In this document: piece after piece, positions 1-9,727 of the stretch | Numbering within the stretch: position 1 is the stretch's first letter | How the letters are laid out: each line of letters opens with the position of its first letter | Origin: Microglena sp. YARC | Lineage: Eukaryota; Chlorophyta; Chlorophyceae; Chlamydomonadales; Chlamydomonadaceae | Direction of reading: 5' to 3' | Length of the DNA stretch: 64,000 bases | Assembly: GCA_022414725.1 (NCBI GenBank) | Contig: CM039462.1 | Span: 80,533,137-80,597,136, forward strand | Program-made: the position numbers and the translations under genes | The notes under the pieces: model-generated | What the model was told of the DNA's origin: nothing | Databases searched by the model: none | Seen by the model: only the letters and a program-made list of their open reading frames with translations

Positions 1-252
1 CCACCACCACCTACCAACCACTCCCCATATCCTATGGCTCCCTAGGGAATCATGTATTCTGATCACCACCACCACCACCACACACACCACACCATCTAAA
101 CACGTAACCGACTCGCCCCATACCACGCTCCACGCTGGTAAAATCAACGCGGTATGGCCACCATCACCACCACCAACACCACACCAACATCCAACACCAC
201 CAACACCACTCTACCATCGACCACCACCATCACCACCACCTACCACTTAATA
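1..252. repeat. CCA/CAC-rich low-complexity sequence
   Basis: Almost all of this stretch is made of ACC/CAC/CAA trinucleotides. The open frames through it are products of the simple repeat and run on into the N gap, so no gene is called. Confidence 0.85.
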
Positions 253-1252
253 NNNNNNNNNNNNNNNNNNNNNNNNNNNNNNNNNNNNNNNNNNNNNNNN
301 NNNNNNNNNNNNNNNNNNNNNNNNNNNNNNNNNNNNNNNNNNNNNNNNNNNNNNNNNNNNNNNNNNNNNNNNNNNNNNNNNNNNNNNNNNNNNNNNNNNN
401 NNNNNNNNNNNNNNNNNNNNNNNNNNNNNNNNNNNNNNNNNNNNNNNNNNNNNNNNNNNNNNNNNNNNNNNNNNNNNNNNNNNNNNNNNNNNNNNNNNNN
501 NNNNNNNNNNNNNNNNNNNNNNNNNNNNNNNNNNNNNNNNNNNNNNNNNNNNNNNNNNNNNNNNNNNNNNNNNNNNNNNNNNNNNNNNNNNNNNNNNNNN
601 NNNNNNNNNNNNNNNNNNNNNNNNNNNNNNNNNNNNNNNNNNNNNNNNNNNNNNNNNNNNNNNNNNNNNNNNNNNNNNNNNNNNNNNNNNNNNNNNNNNN
701 NNNNNNNNNNNNNNNNNNNNNNNNNNNNNNNNNNNNNNNNNNNNNNNNNNNNNNNNNNNNNNNNNNNNNNNNNNNNNNNNNNNNNNNNNNNNNNNNNNNN
801 NNNNNNNNNNNNNNNNNNNNNNNNNNNNNNNNNNNNNNNNNNNNNNNNNNNNNNNNNNNNNNNNNNNNNNNNNNNNNNNNNNNNNNNNNNNNNNNNNNNN
901 NNNNNNNNNNNNNNNNNNNNNNNNNNNNNNNNNNNNNNNNNNNNNNNNNNNNNNNNNNNNNNNNNNNNNNNNNNNNNNNNNNNNNNNNNNNNNNNNNNNN
1001 NNNNNNNNNNNNNNNNNNNNNNNNNNNNNNNNNNNNNNNNNNNNNNNNNNNNNNNNNNNNNNNNNNNNNNNNNNNNNNNNNNNNNNNNNNNNNNNNNNNN
1101 NNNNNNNNNNNNNNNNNNNNNNNNNNNNNNNNNNNNNNNNNNNNNNNNNNNNNNNNNNNNNNNNNNNNNNNNNNNNNNNNNNNNNNNNNNNNNNNNNNNN
1201 NNNNNNNNNNNNNNNNNNNNNNNNNNNNNNNNNNNNNNNNNNNNNNNNNNNN
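253..1252. other. assembly gap, exactly 1000 N
   Basis: A run of 1000 undetermined bases. The round length suggests a fixed-size scaffold gap rather than a measured one. Nothing can be said about its content, and reading frames crossing it are meaningless. Confidence 0.99.
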
Positions 1253-1264
1253 AAAAAGAGAGAG

Positions 1265-1575
1265 ATAGGCATCTACAGGCTTATTTGGGATAGATGAAAA
1301 AGATCTAGATAATAATATGCTCTCAGTGAAAAAGCATAGTAACAATCAATCCAATCCAATCACAATCTAAATCTACAAACGATGATCACAGGCATTACAA
1401 GCAGCTTCTAAAATTTGGTCGGAATGAAAATGATCTGATAAATTGGTTCTTAGTGAAAGCATGTAAAAATCCAATCAATCAATCCAATCAATCCAATCCT
1501 ATGCCCAGATCAGCAGCTTACAAGCGGCTTCTTTGGTGGATGAAAACAGATTGCGCGCTATTTGTTCTCAGGTAG
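1265..1575. repeat. degenerate ~130-bp tandem repeat
   Basis: Three diverged units share a GATGAAAA-like start, a TCTCAGTGAAA/TCTTAGTGAAA core and a run of CAATC/CCAAT motifs, followed by a GCAGCTT segment. No coding frame is supported. Confidence 0.5.
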
Positions 1576-1669
1576 CCCTGAGCTGCACAATGCTATGAAT
1601 AGTGCTGTTCACTAACCTGGCATATAGAAGGGATTCAGTGCGTCTCATTTGTAGGAGGTGAGAAGCACT

Positions 1670-2012
1670 GGAGCAGCGGGCCCTCCAGAGCATGTGTTGA
1701 CAATGCGAAAAGAATATGTGCTTCTCAGTAACGTTGCAACCCGAGTGGGTCCCTCCAGAGCATGCTGTTACGACACATGATGCCGAAAATGAAGTGTACT
1801 TCTCAAGTAACGTTGCGCGGGGTCCTCCCAGAGCATGCTGTTTGGCCACGTGCGAAAAGAATATGTGCTTCTCAAGTGACGCTTGTAACCTGAGCTGGGT
1901 CCCTCCAGGCATGCTGTTCGACCACAGCGGAAAGAATATGACTTTCAAGTTGCGCTTGTAACGGAGCTGGGTCCCTCGAGCATGCTGTTCGACTATGCAG
2001 AAAGTATGTGCT
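1670..2012. repeat. ~60-bp tandem repeat (CCCTCCAGAGCATGCTGTT unit)
   Basis: Five to six units each carry GGGTCCCTCCAGAGCATGCT, then GAAAAGAATATGTGCTTCTC and a GTAACG/TTGTAAC segment. Two more diverged units lie at about 2752-2870. The short ORFs on both strands here are by-products of the repeat. Confidence 0.8.
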
Positions 2013-2017
2013 TCTCA

Positions 2018-2176
2018 GTAGGGAACGGTAATATGATATCATATGATATCATGTCTGCCTAGATCTGATAGCGCTGATGTACCATTGATATACGTATCAT
2101 ATGATGCAGTTTGTATGATTCATATGATATCATACTCGCCTTTGTAAATCATATGATATGCGGTCCCGTTCCTCAT
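2018..2176. mobile_element. short AT-rich inverted-repeat element, hAT-MITE-like
   Basis: The left end reads GGGAACGGTAATATGATATC and the right end, reverse-complemented, begins GGAACGGGACCGCATATCAT. The interior is built of ATATGATATCATAT palindromes. Ends of the TAGGGA(T/A)(C/G)GG(C/T)AA type resemble hAT terminal repeats (family knowledge). No clean 8-bp target duplication was found. Similar elements lie at 3452-3616 and 40047-40240. Confidence 0.45.
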
Positions 2177-2204
2177 TAGTGATGCTTGCAGCCAAGGTAC
2201 TGAG

Positions 2205-2490
2205 CCAGGGTCCCAGGACGCAGGGGTTGCGTTGGACGCACCCTTATTCGGTAGTTGTCTGGGCGCACCATCGGTAGCTTGCGTCCTGGGAGCAATCAGG
2301 TTCTAAAGCTGCGTCCTCCTTTGAACAAACCGTAGCCCACAGCAATGGAGTGGTGGTGGGGCATCAATGATGGGTGAGTACCGCACAGCATCAACCTGCG
2401 TCAGCAACGCATCCACATCTAAACTGCGTCGGGCAAACGGACCTCATTTGCATCCTGCGACGCAGGACGTGCGTCCTGCAATTGGAAATT
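2205..2490. other. GGACGCA/TGCGTCC-rich inverted segment
   Basis: The motif CCAGGACGCA and its complement TGCGTCCTGG recur several times. One inverted pair is near 2212/2283 and a tight palindrome (GACGCAGGACGTGCGTCCTG) lies near 2459-2478. No gene was recognised. It may be a foldback fragment. Confidence 0.4.
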
Positions 2491-2999
2491 AAAATGTTTA
2501 CATCGTGTATTACAGTTACTCACAGGAGTGTGTAGGAACACAGCGTAAGCGGACTAGTATAGTCATGTGCTGCGTCCATGCCACTACCCTGCTTGCAGCT
2601 GTAGCTGTCGAAAGAGGGACTTGAACTTGAACTTGAACTTGGTTAATAGCTCAGCCGATACTTGGCTGCTTGCTGTCTTCAGATTAAAAAAGTTAACCAG
2701 AAATGTGAACATGAACAAATTTGTTTTGCTGTTCTTTTTTGTGTGTGATACAGGCGGGTCCTTCCAGAGCTTTGCTTGCTTTTCTCCAATGCGGGAAAAT
2801 ATGTAACTTCTCGTAAGCTTGTAAACCGGGCAGCTGGGTCTCCCAGAGCATACTGTCTGGCCACATGAGATAATCATAAGGGGGTAGTCTGGGAATTTAA
2901 CTTGGTTTACATACCGAAGTGTGATATTTAACTCGATGATGATTACAGCGGAGAGCTAGAACATGAGGCCAGTACACTAGGTCAGGCACCTACAGCGCC

Positions 3000-3425
3000 A
3001 GGGTACTACTAGGCCGGCACAGAGTTCGGTGCCGGCGCTGCTTTTGGCCCTCTGCGCGTTGCCAAACAGTTTTTTTAACGCCTGTTGGGCAGCAGCCGCA
3101 GTTTTTTGCGCTTTTTGCAATAAAAGCGCTGACAATCTTTGGGCAAGAAGTAGTAACACTGCAGTGGGCCTGTCGGGTTGGCAAAGGTAGCACTAGCTAG
3201 CACGCGGGCTCGTGTTGGGCACTGATAGTCATCCAGGCTGGCTGCATGGGCTGTCGGTTTCCGGCCAACAGGTAGTGCATGCTACACGCGGTCGGGCTTG
3301 GCCTGGTAGTATCCAGGCTGGCTGCGCGGGCTGTCGGGTTCGGCCACAGGTAGCAATGTAGCAGCGCTCGTAGCTTGGCCTGGTAGTCATCCAGGCTGGC
3401 TAGCGCTGTCACGCTGTGCCTTGTA
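3000..3425. repeat. tandem repeat, ~85-90-bp units with CATCCAGGCTGGCTG
   Basis: Units share GTAGTCATCCAGGCTGGCTG, CGGGCTGTCGGGTT(C/G)GGC and CAGGTAG. Three units are clear at 3225-3420, and a more diverged GCCTGTCGGGTTGGCAAAGGTAG unit precedes them. No coding function is visible. Confidence 0.7.
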
Positions 3426-3451
3426 TCCGTATGCTACAGGTCTGCTGTGTA

Positions 3452-3616
3452 ACTAGGGATGGCAATACGATGTGTATGATATCATTTCTCATATGACATT
3501 TTTTTCTGGGGTGAAAGTCTTTCACAACTAAAAAAACATTGATATCATTCGATTCATAATGAATGCGGTGTCTGCTGGCTTTGATCAGTATCATATGGTT
3601 TGCCGATCCCTAGGCA
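3452..3616. mobile_element. short inverted-repeat element, hAT-MITE-like
   Basis: The left end is CTAGGGATGGCAATACGATG. The right end, reverse-complemented, is CCTAGGGATCGGCAAACCAT. TAGGGATGGCAA is close to the terminal motif widespread in hAT elements. The interior has palindromic ATATGATATCAT and a fragment of the dispersed R repeat (GGGTGAAAGTCTTTCACAAC). Flanking 8-mers are only partly similar, so the target duplication is not established. Confidence 0.5.
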
Positions 3617-3639
3617 TAACACATAGCTTTAAGCCAGCA

Positions 3640-4380
3640 TTTGGCTGCTTTGCCGTCTTCGGCAGGAAAATATAAGGGGAAATGTCAACTTTAAAATTTG
3701 TTTTTTCTCCATTTGTTTTTCTTCTTTTTCGAATTTCCTTATTTTTCTCAATCTTTTTTCTTCTTCTCCCCCAGGAGGAGAATGAAAAGATCTCTCCCCC
3801 CCTCTCTAAAAAATGGTGTTTCGGTGGGATAGTGGGGTGGGTGGCTGGGGTGCCAGACTGCAACGCACTCGAAAACAAACCGGAAAAGTCAGAAAGGAAG
3901 AACACTACTACCCGTTAGGCGGAAGGAGAGGGATGCTTGTTTTGTTTGCATATTATGGGGTTTATGCCTGGTAGGACTGGTTCATCAAGTAAGCTGAGTT
4001 CGTATGTCGTATGTATAGCTTTCGTAGGGATAAATCTTATCGATTTAATTACCAGAGAGCTATCGAGGATTGTTGGAGACTCATTAATCGAGTCGTTTCC
4101 GGGATTGGACGGGACAGGAGTGCGATAAGCCTATACAGGAGAAGCACCAATCGTCAAGTAGGAGATGGATGAGGGAGACGCGACAGTAGATCAGGGTACT
4201 GTCGTGACAGTGCGCGTGCCATAGCTGGCAGCGGCATTACAGGGAGCACGCCAGGGGCAGGGACCCGCGTGCCCTAAGTCAATCTAGAGAAGGCATGGAA
4301 ACCGGGACAATAACAAATCCGCGATCCTTTCGGAAACGCTATACTTACTAGAATTCAGCTACGGTACTTTTGATGAACTA
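3640..4380. other. no recognisable gene
   Basis: A pyrimidine-rich patch (TTTTTCTTCTTCTCCC) lies near 3700-3775. The rest is unique-looking sequence without long frames, convincing splice sites or structural RNA. Confidence 0.5.
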
Positions 4381-4394
4381 GCCCTATCTGGCAT

Positions 4395-5290
4395 AAACCC
4401 CAGAATTTCTGCAAAAAAACAAGGACATCCCTCTCCTCAGCAAATCACTGCCGAAACAGGACAGCAGCAACAGCCCTGGCCGCGACTGATCCAAGTTTAT
4501 AAATAAAATGAATGCCACCCAAGGGCATGCGCTTAAATGAGCAGCCTTATATATGCAGCGATAATGTCCTTGAAAGAAAAAATGGAGAAAGGATGTTGTT
4601 AACATACTCAGCAAAATCAGTGCCGAGACTGAACAGCGCGGGGCAGCTGGACAGTTTTATAAACTGTGAGGGTTTGGGCAACATACCCTTCAGAACCTGG
4701 TTCCAGGAGTAACCTCAAATAAGCGTACGAAAGAGCACGATTAAAAGGCTTTGACAACAAGCAAAGCCGAACTACCTAAGCGCTAGTGAAATAGCGAATT
4801 AAGTGTAATAGTAGAAGGGCTGGAGAGTTGCCTGAGGCCTAAAAGCGAGATTTCTACAAGAGGACATAACAGGACAAAAGGCACAAGGAAATTCACCATA
4901 CAAACAGGAGAAGGCAATAGAGCTCTAATGAGGCGGCCTAGCAACTCAAGTCTGCGACGGAGGCTCATGCGTCTTGAACAAGAAGTAAAGATTACAAGGG
5001 GCTCGTGTCTAGGCAGTGAAACAACACCGCCTTAAAAGTCAGACTCGAGAAACCACCCGCCGTCTTACGGCGAGAAGAGGATATTGTTAATACTCAGCAA
5101 AAATCAATGCCGAGACTTAACAGCGGCCAGGACAGCTGGACAGTTTTATATAACAGTGAGGGTTGGGCAACATACCCCTCAGACTGGTCCAGGAGGTAAC
5201 TCAAAAAAAGTGTACGAAAGCAGCGAATAAAAGCCCTTGACAACAAGCAAAGCGAACTACCAAGGCAAAGAGAAACTAGCGAATAAAGTG
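4395..5290. repeat. tandem repeat, ~490-bp spacing, three diverged units
   Basis: Copies at about 4590-4800 and 5080-5290 share ACTCAGCAAAA(T)CA, GCAGCTGGACAGTTTTATA, GGGCAACATACCC and TTGACAACAAGCAAAG. A weaker first copy lies at 4400-4560. Short frames in it are unsupported. Confidence 0.7.
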
Positions 5291-5299
5291 TATATTGTA

Positions 5300-5690
5300 G
5301 CTTCCGGCAGCGGGGCTCGAACTCCGGTCAAAAAAGAAGAAAATTACAATGGGCACTTATCCTGGCAGTGGAAACACCTCCCTGCCCGAGGGAACGGACT
5401 CCGAACCCACTGTCTTCAACAGTGGGATTCAAACTTCTCCCGATTGCGGTAAACGCCGTACCAACGGAGTCTGGACCATACCGCCCTCCAGACTGGGCAG
5501 ACCGGTCGAAAGAAGATTACAATGGCCACTTATCCTGGCAGTGGAAACACCACCGCCCCCGAGGGAACGGACTCCGAACACCACTGTCTTCCGGCAGTGA
5601 GGATCGAACTTCTGCCGTTTGGCGTGAGCTTTACCCCACGGGGTCTGGACATAACCGCCCTCCAGACTGGTCGCCGGAGCCTTAATGACC
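5300..5690 (-). repeat. tandem tRNA-like (SINE-like) units, degenerate
   Basis: Read on the minus strand there are three units. Each carries a B-box-like segment (AGTTTGAATCCC, AAGTTCGATCCTC, GAGTTCGAGCCCC) followed by a shared tail with TTTCCACTGCCAGGATAAGT and a terminal CATTGTAATCTTCTT. The head carries CCAGTCTGGAGGGCGGT. This arrangement (tRNA promoter box plus common tail) is typical of tRNA-derived SINEs, here in tandem. The A box is poor. Confidence 0.5.
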
Positions 5691-5751
5691 GGGTTCTAAA
5701 AACAATATAGCAATCCTTGTGTTCGCGATGTTATGCATCTACAGATCAGGA

Positions 5752-5823
5752 GCCGTTGTAACTCAGTGGTAGAGTACGCGCTTTGTAAGCGTGGAGTCCC
5801 AGGTTCAATCCCTGGCTGCGGCA
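5752..5823 (+). tRNA. tRNA-Thr, anticodon TGT
   Basis: A 72-nt sequence folds as a complete cloverleaf. The acceptor stem is GCCGTTG/CTGCGGC with one G-U pair and one T-T mismatch. The D stem ACTC/GAGT is perfect, the anticodon stem is CGCGC/GCGTG, and the loop TTTGTAA gives anticodon TGT, which reads ACA (threonine). The T stem CCAGG/CCTGG is perfect with loop TTCAATC, and the discriminator base is A. There is no intron and no encoded CCA, as expected for a nuclear tRNA gene. The internal A and B boxes match pol III promoter elements. The acceptor mismatch leaves some chance of a recent pseudogene. It lacks the tail of the SINEs found elsewhere in the window. Confidence 0.85.
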
Positions 5824-5989
5824 TTGTTTTTGAGCGGTTAGCATGGGATTGCTGACAGGAGCTGTGTTAGACTAAGGAGTGTAAGGTTGTGAGACGTTTC
5901 CAGTGTTTGTTAGTAACTTTATGGAGAGAGATGATAATAAGCAGGAGGAACCTAGCAGGGTACTACATTTTGTCAAATTGGTCAGCGCT

Positions 5990-6152
5990 TAGAGCGCACA
6001 AACGTCAAATTGGTCAGCGCTTTGTAGTGCAAAAAGCGCAAAACTGCGCGCTGCGCCCATAGGGGGTCAAAAGACTGAGCGAAACGCGCAGTGGGGCTCA
6101 AAAAGCGTGCGCGAAATCGCGCTGCCGCGCGTGCTTTGTAGTACCCTGGAGC
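5990..6152. repeat. dispersed GC-rich repeat, copy 1
   Basis: It shares AAATTGG(T/C)CAGCGCTTTGTAGTGCAAAAAGCGCAAAA-type sequence, the GAAACGC core and a terminal GTAGTACCCTG with 14392-14577. The sequence is dense in GCGC and AAAAGCGC and probably folds on itself. It has no coding capacity. Confidence 0.75.
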
Positions 6153-6299
6153 CTGGTCCTTAAATGTTTTACTTCTCCCGCAGTCTCCCGATCGATTTAT
6201 TATAAGAATGGAATGCCTACTGGTTTAATGGCATATGATTCATCGCGATGTTTTTGAGCCATTTTCCAGGTCATACTGAGGGCACCTCAGTTGGGGGAG

Positions 6300-6720
6300 T
6301 GTGCCAAACAAGTGTGGGGTGGGGGTGGAGGGTGGTGTGTGTGTGGGGGGGTGGGGGGTTGGGGGGTGGGGTGGAGGGTGGGGTGTGTGGGGGGGGGGGG
6401 GTGGGGTGTGTGTGGGGGGGGGGGCAGCCCTCATTTGTTTTTGCTATAATTTTTACTCAGATTTCCAAAAGACCTTTTAAGATCACCATTGAGATTGTGT
6501 TGAAGAGGGTAGTTCATTGGCACCACTTAAGACCAGCAGGGGTGGGTGGGTGGGAGTGTACCGGGTGGGTTTAACGGGTGGTAAATGCGGGTGGGTATGT
6601 GTAGTGAGTATGGGTGGTAAGGATGGGTGTATGGGTGAGAATGGGTGGTATACTGGTATGGATAGGCATGGATAGGTGGGTATGGGTGGGTGAGTGGGTG
6701 GGCGAATGGGTGAGTATTTT
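6300..6720. repeat. G-rich simple repeats and GGGTGGGTA minisatellite
   Basis: 6300-6425 is GGGTG/GTGTGGGGG sequence with long G runs. 6535-6720 is a degenerate GGGTGGGTATG array on the plus strand. Both could form G-quadruplexes. ORFs over them are artefacts. Confidence 0.85.
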
Positions 6721-6839
6721 GACACACACACAATCCCTGTTTGGGAATCATGAGGATGCCATTGTGTGCGCCATATGTCAAGAGTTCAAGACCCAGAATC
6801 CATATATAATTTCAAGTCGTGCCTCTTATTTCTATTGAA

Positions 6840-7990
6840 GGGGCGTGGGAGGGTGGGGGGTGGGGGGGGTGAACAGGGTTTTTCCTAAGGAATTATACAA
6901 CTTAAAAACTAGAATCATGTGGTGCTATTGTTGGTCCTGCTCCAGCCTCTAACTATAGCACCAGCTTAAAAAGTGTAACCTAGCAAACACAAAGGGTAAC
7001 AAACCAGAACTTTCAATTCGGACAGTGGTCATCGCACATGCTATCCGGGCTTCAACTACCCTTGGTTAGACTAACAATAAGCAGTTTGTCATGTAGTACC
7101 CCAGAAAGCCAGTCAGCTAGTCAGCCCCCAAAGTAACCAATCAATCTGCCAAACACCTGTCAGCCTACCAAAAACCCACCCAGCCAGCTAGTCAGTCAGG
7201 GCTCCCTACATCTCTTAGTAGCCCTGATACGCCATGAGCAACAGAACCGTGGAAGCAAGCATAGACAAGGCGAAGCTATGGAAACGATCAAGGTCGAAGC
7301 TCGCTATGGACGCAAAAACGGCAAAACTCATAGCGAAGCAAAGCAATCTCAGTCGATGCGAAGCTGTGGAAGCAAGGGAAGTCGAAGGGGACTGTCAACT
7401 GTGGGAGCAGAGCGATCAAAGTCGAAGCGAAAGCTCTCACGCCTTATCTCTTTGTTCGCGCCTCTTCTTTCCATCGATAACATGTTCAATAGTCAGCTCG
7501 TCGTCTACACCGTCAAAAAGGGGCGCGAAGGTTGAACAACCCGGGGTGGTATAGACTTCCACAAGACTCTTCCCAGAAGACACCTTCCTTGCCGGAAGTC
7601 CCTAACTTGCAGTTACTTGCTAGCCCTAACTGACTCTGGTACTGATGCATGGTGCGATGACTAAGGGGAGGTAGACGCGAAACTAGAGATGCATGGTGCG
7701 ATTTCACCCAGGGCCTTGTCGTCAAAGTAGAGATTTGGGGTGCGATGAGCATGGGCCAAAAAACGACCTGAAATCGCACCAGGCCCAAACGGAAAAATCT
7801 AAAAATCGCACTTTCCGCTGAATCGCACCCTAAGAAAAACCCTGGGTGAAGCCCTCCTCAGGTTTTCCAGGGATAGGTCTCCAACCCTTTTCACTCGTGT
7901 AATCTGCTTTTACAAACTTATAATGCTTCTATCTGAATTGATTATGTTCCTGACAAAGACGGCGGGCAACCCAGTGATGGAGCCTTTTTT
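6840..7990. other. no recognisable gene
   Basis: The stretch holds a short G-rich patch (6847-6870), a run of CAGTCAGC/CAGCCAG motifs (7110-7200) and a degenerate GTCGAAGC repeat (7250-7440). A TGCATGGTGCGAT motif recurs around 7643-7750. No frame looks coding. Confidence 0.5.
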
Positions 7991-7995
7991 TTCTT

Positions 7996-8108
7996 CTTCT
8001 AGTTGTGAAGGACTTTCACCCCAGGAGGTGGGTCTCCCGACACAAACCAGCGACACGGAGGATTCAGTTCGAATGGTGGTGCCACCCCTACAAAATGCAA
8101 AGTAGGCG
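7996..8108 (+). repeat. dispersed repeat R, copy
   Basis: It starts after a T run with AGTTGTGAAGGACTTTCACC, then CCAGGAGGTGGGTCTCCCGA, ACACAAACCAGCGACACGG and a TTCAGTTCGAATGGTGG segment. A nearly identical copy lies at 33916-34030. Shorter copies lie at 15557-15630 (+) and 23975-24025 (-), with a fragment at 3505-3533 (-). The GTTCGAAT stretch resembles a pol III B box, but no A box is evident. It is probably a short retroposon. Confidence 0.75.
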
Positions 8109-8109
8109 C

Positions 8110-9290
8110 ACGAGAGATACCAACCCACGACCAAATGAACATTCACCACTGCCCCTGTTGACCACGGCAGACAAGCCATGTAACCAATCCCATCCATGAC
8201 TATATAAAGAGATTGGATCAAATACATGTTCAGAAAAAAGCTAACCTTTCAATTCATATTGTCTATGCCGCTGACGGCGTGCAGCCTGGAGCCGTGTTAT
8301 CAATTTCAAATATAATTTAGGAAGAAGGAGGGGTCCCCGGTTCGAATCTGCACCCCAACATTTGCAATATTCACCCCTCGTTTCCGTGGTCCTCGCAAGG
8401 GGGGTTTTCGCTCGCTGCGATGTGCCGTCAGTTGGATGCCAAACCTAATGTACAAAACCTTGCAACAATTAGTCTCCTTCTTCTAGAATGAAGGTAACAC
8501 AGCCCTGGAAGAAGTTGTTGGGTTTTCCCCATTACATCGCTATTGACAAAAAAAATAAAACATAATCAAACGGCTGGAGGATCAAACGGATGAATCAAGC
8601 AAGTTAATGATCAAACACCAGTCCTCTCTAACAGCCAACGTAGCCAAGCAACGAGCTTTGCCCTGCCCGACCCCCAGCTTGGCATCCCTCTCTATAGCAA
8701 TTCAGTGGATGATATGGAATCGAGAGTTTTAGTATGACAATGCAAACGTGAACGACAATTCTTCCATTATGGTCAGAATTCTTGGACTTTCACACCTAAT
8801 CTGAGGCACGAATGAATAGCTACGACCTGTTTTAAACTATCAAAATCCATGCCATCCACCAAATTACTGTCCCTATCTTCACTTATCTTGCCCATCGCAC
8901 ACAAAGAATAAAATCATACTAAGCCAACACTCCGAAACATTATATTTCTCTCTCCCTCTCTTGGCACACCAACATCTCCACTGGCTCCAACAAATGGAAA
9001 CAATCCATGGAGTCTATGGCCCCCCAGTCCCATCCACCCGTCGACCAGCACTGAAGCAAGATAACCACCTCCACCCAACTTCCTTTTAACAGGAAATAGG
9101 AGTTTGCTCCTATCAACTTGCAGGAAGATTGAGCATAGCTTGTGCTTACATGCATTGTGCATTGGTGTAGTATAGCATGGTGCAGAATACCATGGCACAT
9201 TCATGAAGCATTGACATCAATTTCCTGCCAGCAGTGCCCAAATGGCTGCTGTACTATAGCATTGCTACACTAGCTGAGGTTCTGAGTCCA
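8110..9290. other. no recognisable gene
   Basis: Unique-looking sequence without long frames, repeats or structural RNA. A GGTTCGAATCTGCACCCC segment near 8339 resembles a tRNA T arm, but no other tRNA arms accompany it. Confidence 0.5.
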
Positions 9291-9304
9291 GCTCTAACGT
9301 GGTC

Positions 9305-9622
9305 TTAAAACCATTCATGGATATCCCTCATAAATCCAACGTACCTAACATGAGTACTCCCATCGAGCTGCTGTAAGATTGTAGTCTAGTGGAAGTTCAG
9401 AGGCCAGCCCCCAAGATGGTTTTGGAAAGGTTCAGAATGTCCCTCATCAATCCAACTTATCCAATCAGAATACTCTCATCAAGCTGCAGTTAGATTGCGG
9501 GAGTAGTATAGCGGGAGTTCAGAGAACAGCCCTCAGGTGGCCTTATAACCGTCAATGGATATCCCTCATCAATCCAACGTACCTAATCTGAGTTCTCCAG
9601 TCAAGCTGCTGTAAGGTTGTAA
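9305..9622. repeat. ~118-bp tandem repeat, three units
   Basis: Each unit contains ATGGATATCCCTCATAAATC-like, CCAACGTACCTAA, AGTACTC(C)CATCAAGCTGC and a TAAGATTGTAG segment. It lies just downstream of the ABC gene on the minus strand. Confidence 0.8.
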
Positions 9623-9624
9623 AG

Positions 9625-9668
9625 ATAACGCCTGGTGGGGCGTGTTATTAAGAAAGCCCCGTCAGCAA
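9625..9668 (-). mobile_element. SINE tail fragment
   Basis: It reads GATAACGCCTGGTGGGGCGT followed by a TATTAAG segment, the 3' terminal part (reverse orientation) of the tRNA-derived SINE family seen in full near 24.9, 33.3, 34.3 and 36.4 kb. The head and middle are missing. Confidence 0.7.
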
Positions 9669-9727
9669 CAGATGCTTGCTAGGTTTGCTAATTGGACATC
9701 CCACAGACTCCCACGTGGTGCTGCAGG

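Noticed and set aside
154..1345. Long open frames on both strands across the start of the window
   Set aside because: They consist almost entirely of the 1000-N gap.
7234..7554. Plus-strand 106-codon frame
   Set aside because: Built on a degenerate GTCGAAGC repeat. A second overlapping frame of similar length is open, and there is no family resemblance.
8914..9204. Minus-strand ~96-codon frame
   Set aside because: No splice signals or recognisable motif; the length is compatible with chance.
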